DNA from: Loripinus fragilis
Taxonomy: Eukaryota; Mollusca; Bivalvia; Lucinida; Lucinidae
Length of the DNA stretch: 64,000 bases
Reading direction: 5' to 3'
NCBI GenBank assembly: GCA_964019695.1
Contig: OZ026525.1
Span: 67,067,753-67,131,752 of the forward strand
Made by a program: the position numbers and the translations under genes. Below, piece by piece: positions 59,641-64,000 of this stretch (its first letter is position 1; each line of letters begins with the position of its first letter). The notes under the pieces were generated by a model. The model ran no database searches. It had not been told where the DNA came from and was given only the letters and a program-made list of their open reading frames with translations.

Positions 59641-59954
59641 ACAATGATTAAACAAGCTTGGCCAGCTATAGAGACTAACTGGAACTTTGGCAAATTGTAG
59701 GTGGCATTTAAGGCTATCGCATTAACCTAACCACGATGCGCAGGACGATCTGCTTTATTCTTTCACAAATTGTAGGTTGCATAAATGGCTTTATCATATT
59801 ATGACGTCGCATCTGAGAGTGAAATACTTGTAACACCATACAATGAAATCGATAAACCACTAGTTGTTTATAGATTTACGGGAAACGTAATGACGTCTAT
59901 AACTACTTTTCATGTTATATAATTGCGATTGCACTCAGTCTGATAAAAATCAAA
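59640..59954 (+). repeat. Segmental duplication copy 2, proximal part
   Basis: The counterpart of about 7330-7624: AACAAGCTTGGCCAGCTATA, ACTGGAACTTTGGCAAATTG and GATGCGCAGGACGATCTG in the same order. A CAAATTGTAGGT piece repeats at 59766. Confidence 0.75.
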
Positions 59955-60175
59955 ATGGATGTTTGGACATAATGAGCAATATGTTTAATGGTTTTCTTGA
60001 ATTTGGTAGGTTATAATTGGACAGACAAATCAAGCTTGGGCCTGTCACATGGGCGAGTTTCTTTTCCACTAGATGGTAATATTAGTTTTACTTAACTTTA
60101 GTAGAATTTACTTCAAATTTCACTTGGTTATCGTAGTTATGAACGATGTTACAGTGTACTATGATAAGAAGGGAA
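59955..60175 (+). pseudogene. Cytochrome P450 N-terminal pseudogene fragment (paralogue of 7625)
   Basis: ATGGATGTTTGGACATA aligns with the start of the P450 at 7625. It is followed by TTATAATTGGA (7682 against 60013), TCAAGCTT, the CCACTAG.TGG..A block, TTAACTTTAGTAGAAT, and then TGGTTATCGTAGTTATGAACGATGT (split), matching 7850 onward. Frameshifts, stops, and a gap of about 60 bp have destroyed it. Homology ends near 60175 before any helix-I or haem region. Its ATG shows the ancestral start codon. Confidence 0.8.
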
Positions 60176-60326
60176 GACTTTGCGCAGGTTGCTCACGAGC
60201 TCACGTAATAAAAATAGTAACATTCAGGGAGATCACTTAATGTGATAAAAGTGATTTTCCGTACTATAAAGAAATGCTTATAAAGGAAAGAATTCGCTCC
60301 CTCTGGGAGCAAATTGTTTTATTTAT

Positions 60327-62103
<1,777 letters not shown>

Positions 62104-62738
62104 TTGATCTCTTGCAGCAGTTGCAACAAACAGTATGTAGGAGAAACCAAAGGCCCATTGAACAAACGTATGAATGGCCATCGTGACGACTGGAGACACC
62201 GTAGGTTTGAAAGATCACCAACAGCAGAACATTTTCATTCTGCAGATCATGACTTCTTGAGTAATGCCTCTGTCTGCTGCCTTGAACACAACAAGGAGTG
62301 GTCAGATTCGACCAGGAAACTCCGTGAGAGCTACTGGATTCGGCGTCTGAACACCCTGTGTCCATTTGGCATCAACAAGGGTGACTGACTCTATCTGGTC
62401 ATATAGTAGAACACTTGGTGTGCTATGTTGTTGTAGACGATCTTTTAGACTTCTGTTCTACACAAATTTTCGTACAAGACATTTCTTGACAGAACGCCAA
62501 TTTTGTACGCTGTATTTAATTCATTAGTATTGTGCAGTCATATTTGCGAAAATACACGTACAATTGCTGGGCCCTTTTTAGGGCTTAAATTATCACATAA
62601 TTCATGTATATAGTTATATTTTGTTAACTATTCACCTAATCTATTGTGTCTTGAAACTCTGATGAAGGCGAAAGCCGAAAGCGCTTAGTTTCAAAATAAA
62701 TTTAGCACTGTTTTTTGATTTATATCCTTTTATATTTA
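62104..62738 (+). mobile_element. Penelope-like element fragment, plus strand, inverted twin
   Basis: The reverse complement of 61002-61635 with no mismatch noticed over about 635 bp. It begins inside the GIY-YIG domain (SCSSCNKQYVGETKG, 62110) and runs through the stop (62386-62388) and 3' region to GATTTATATCCTTTTATAT. With the minus-strand copy it forms a long hairpin-capable palindrome with a ~470-bp loop. Confidence 0.88.
62651..62694 (+). ncRNA. Hammerhead-ribozyme-like motif (plus-strand copy)
   Basis: Identical to the minus-strand copy: stem I TTGAAACT (62651-62658), core CTGATGA (62659-62665), stem II 67-76, GAAA (62677-62680), GCGCTT, AGTTTCAA (62687-62694). Predicted cleavage is after the second T of GCGCTT. 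It lies about 45 bp from the element's 3' end. Confidence 0.65.
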
Positions 62739-62820
62739 TTTCTCAAATCAATTTAGCATCCTTTACTGGATCCAGTGCCACAGGAAAGATATCTCGTTTG
62801 GTGCATTAGCCTATTTCTCA

Positions 62821-62823
<3 letters not shown>

Positions 62824-62854
<31 letters not shown>
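62824..62854. repeat. Short (TA)n tract
   Basis: About 31 bp of TA dinucleotides, about 85 bp beyond the 3' end of the plus-strand Penelope-like fragment. It mirrors the larger (AT)n tract on the other side. Confidence 0.9.
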
Positions 62855-62857
<3 letters not shown>

Positions 62858-62934
62858 GTTTGCATGAAGACCCTTAACTTATCAACGCATCATCCCCTAG
62901 AACATATAAATCAAGATATAACAAGGAGATAAAG

Positions 62935-63080
62935 CAACGATAAGGACTCAACAGTAAATAAAACTGAATAGCGGAGCAAAGGAAATCCAACAGGTAAACC
63001 CGGATGGGCCCGACAAACAGCAAAAGCAGCATGCCCCTACCATCTCATCAATAAATATGTCTTTAAGTCAACGCTGTTAT
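62935..63080 (+). repeat. Dispersed repeat A, tail (continuation of 60327-60888)
   Basis: CTGAATAGCGGAGCAAAGGA, AATCCAACAGGTAA, CCCCTACCATCTCATCAATA and ATGTCTTTAAGTC match the tail of the copy at 10690-10795. So the insertion block 60889-62934 splits one repeat A copy. Confidence 0.75.
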
Positions 63081-63705
63081 GGGCATCATTTAATAACTTT
63101 ACATGTTCCCGAGAATCTGTAAACCCGTTCCCATTTGAAAAGGGACGCAATTGAAGAGATTCATTGCTTAATCCAGTAGTCTCCTTTTGATGTGCATACC
63201 TTTTCAGCGTTCTGTCTTCGCCGTTGCTGATATCTTACAAACCGTTTATAGAAAACATTCATATTAAAGGGCAATAAGTACCATTCATGGGTGGCTTCTC
63301 AGACGATGCATTCAGACAATTAGACAACAGGTACTTTTTAGGGCTGACGTCGGACTTTAGGGCTGATGACCCGGAGTGAGGCTAGCGGTCAAAGTCTAGG
63401 ACACAAATAAATAGTTATTCTCTTTTTCTTACTGATGCAGCTATCTTATCAATCATTTATTAGAAAGCATCTATATTTGGACAATTGCTACCATTCATAG
63501 CTGGCATTAAATCAACCCCTTGATACCCTTAATACATGCCTATAGGCTGGGCTAGAGGTGAAAATCTAGGACATTTTTAGATTTCTGTTTGCTGTTTTTC
63601 ATTTTTGGAATCACCTGTATTTGAACATCGGGTACTATTTAGGGTCGGCATTTTCTCTGTGATTTTAGACCTTAGGGTACGTTGCCCAAGAGTGGAGCTA
63701 GAGGT
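63081..63705. other. Non-coding DNA, weak repeats
   Basis: AGGGCTGA..TC.GA and GGT(C/G)AAA.TCTAGGACA motifs recur (63340-63400, 63555-63575), suggesting a decayed tandem repeat of about 180 bp. No gene is supported. Confidence 0.4.
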
Positions 63706-63880
63706 CAAAGTAAGTAAGGGTGCAACAATCAGGAATCGATACAATCAAGTACCACACCTGACCCAAGATACCAATGGGAAAGTGACAAACATTACAGCTA
63801 GACACCACAAACGAGAGCCATGAGGTCAGCCCTTTCCCAGCAGGTGACCACAAAGCACATCTAAACAGACGCGCACAAAG
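63706..63880 (+). repeat. Dispersed repeat A, head copy
   Basis: GTAAGTAAGGGTGCAACAAT, then GATACAATCAAGTACCACAC, ACCAATGGGAAAGTGACAAA and CCAGCAGGTGACCACAAAGC. It runs for about 170 bp and then diverges. Confidence 0.85.
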
Positions 63881-63954
63881 ACAAAACCTTATTTTATAAT
63901 AATTTGGGCCTCGACGTGAGAAAACCTTTGTTCGGAGGTTGGAGAAGAACATAA

Positions 63955-63995
63955 GGGCCGATCAGCCTGCGCATCCGCGCAGTCTGATCAGCGCC
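63955..63995. repeat. Dispersed GATCAG/CTGCGC palindrome
   Basis: CCGATCAGCCTGCGCATCC followed by GCGCAGTCTGATCAGCGCC is a near-perfect palindrome. Diverged copies occur at 18925, 37540, 39060-39500 and 11380. It is cut by the window end shortly after. Confidence 0.75.
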
Positions 63996-64000
63996 TTTCT

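Overview
The window looks like AT-rich, gene-poor intergenic DNA from a metazoan. A bivalve mollusc is most likely (inference). The evidence is Penelope-like elements with a GIY-YIG endonuclease and hammerhead-like motifs, tRNA-derived SINEs, a dispersed GATCAG..CTGCGC palindrome family, tandem arrays with about 160-bp monomers, and an intronless CYP2-clan P450. No intact host gene was found. The only host gene sequence is one nearly full-length cytochrome P450 pseudogene (7625-9136) and a short decayed paralogue (59955-60175).

Layout. 1-9136: the P450 locus. Its far-upstream part (about 1480-3180) and proximal part (about 7320-7900) recur in the same orientation at about 56690-58430 and 59640-60175, so the window holds two copies of an old segmental duplication about 52 kb apart. 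3.2-7.3 kb between the two parts is filled by a SINE, a microsatellite, a 1.35-kb TIR element and a degenerate repeat field. 9.1-22.3 kb: a mosaic of dispersed repeats (called A and B here), reverse-transcriptase remnants, a 552-bp Tc1/mariner deletion derivative, a 253-bp MITE with a paralogous empty site, a 2.5-kb TIR element and a 177-bp tandem array.

22347-55113: the main structure, a 32.8-kb inverted-repeat element. From the outside inwards each arm has the same order: a terminal inverted repeat, an array built on a 22-bp palindrome (AACAGAGGAAA joined to its reverse complement), then a long array of about 160-bp monomers that each contain a hairpin. The arms are opposite in orientation and surround a 6.1-kb centre, which holds a third, palindrome-rich tandem array. 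The element sits inside a copy of repeat B, and a neighbouring uninterrupted copy of B shows the pre-insertion state. Each arm has its own private insertion: an RT fragment on the left and a TIR element with a 7-bp target duplication on the right. I see no transposase in it. Its architecture resembles Foldback/Galileo-type elements, but it is far larger.

55.1-64 kb: the right flank of repeat B, a second SINE copy, duplication copy 2 with a LINE RT fossil, and a repeat A copy split by two head-to-head Penelope-like fragments whose 635-bp arms look identical and which each carry a hammerhead-like motif.

All comparisons were made by eye; identities and copy numbers are approximate.
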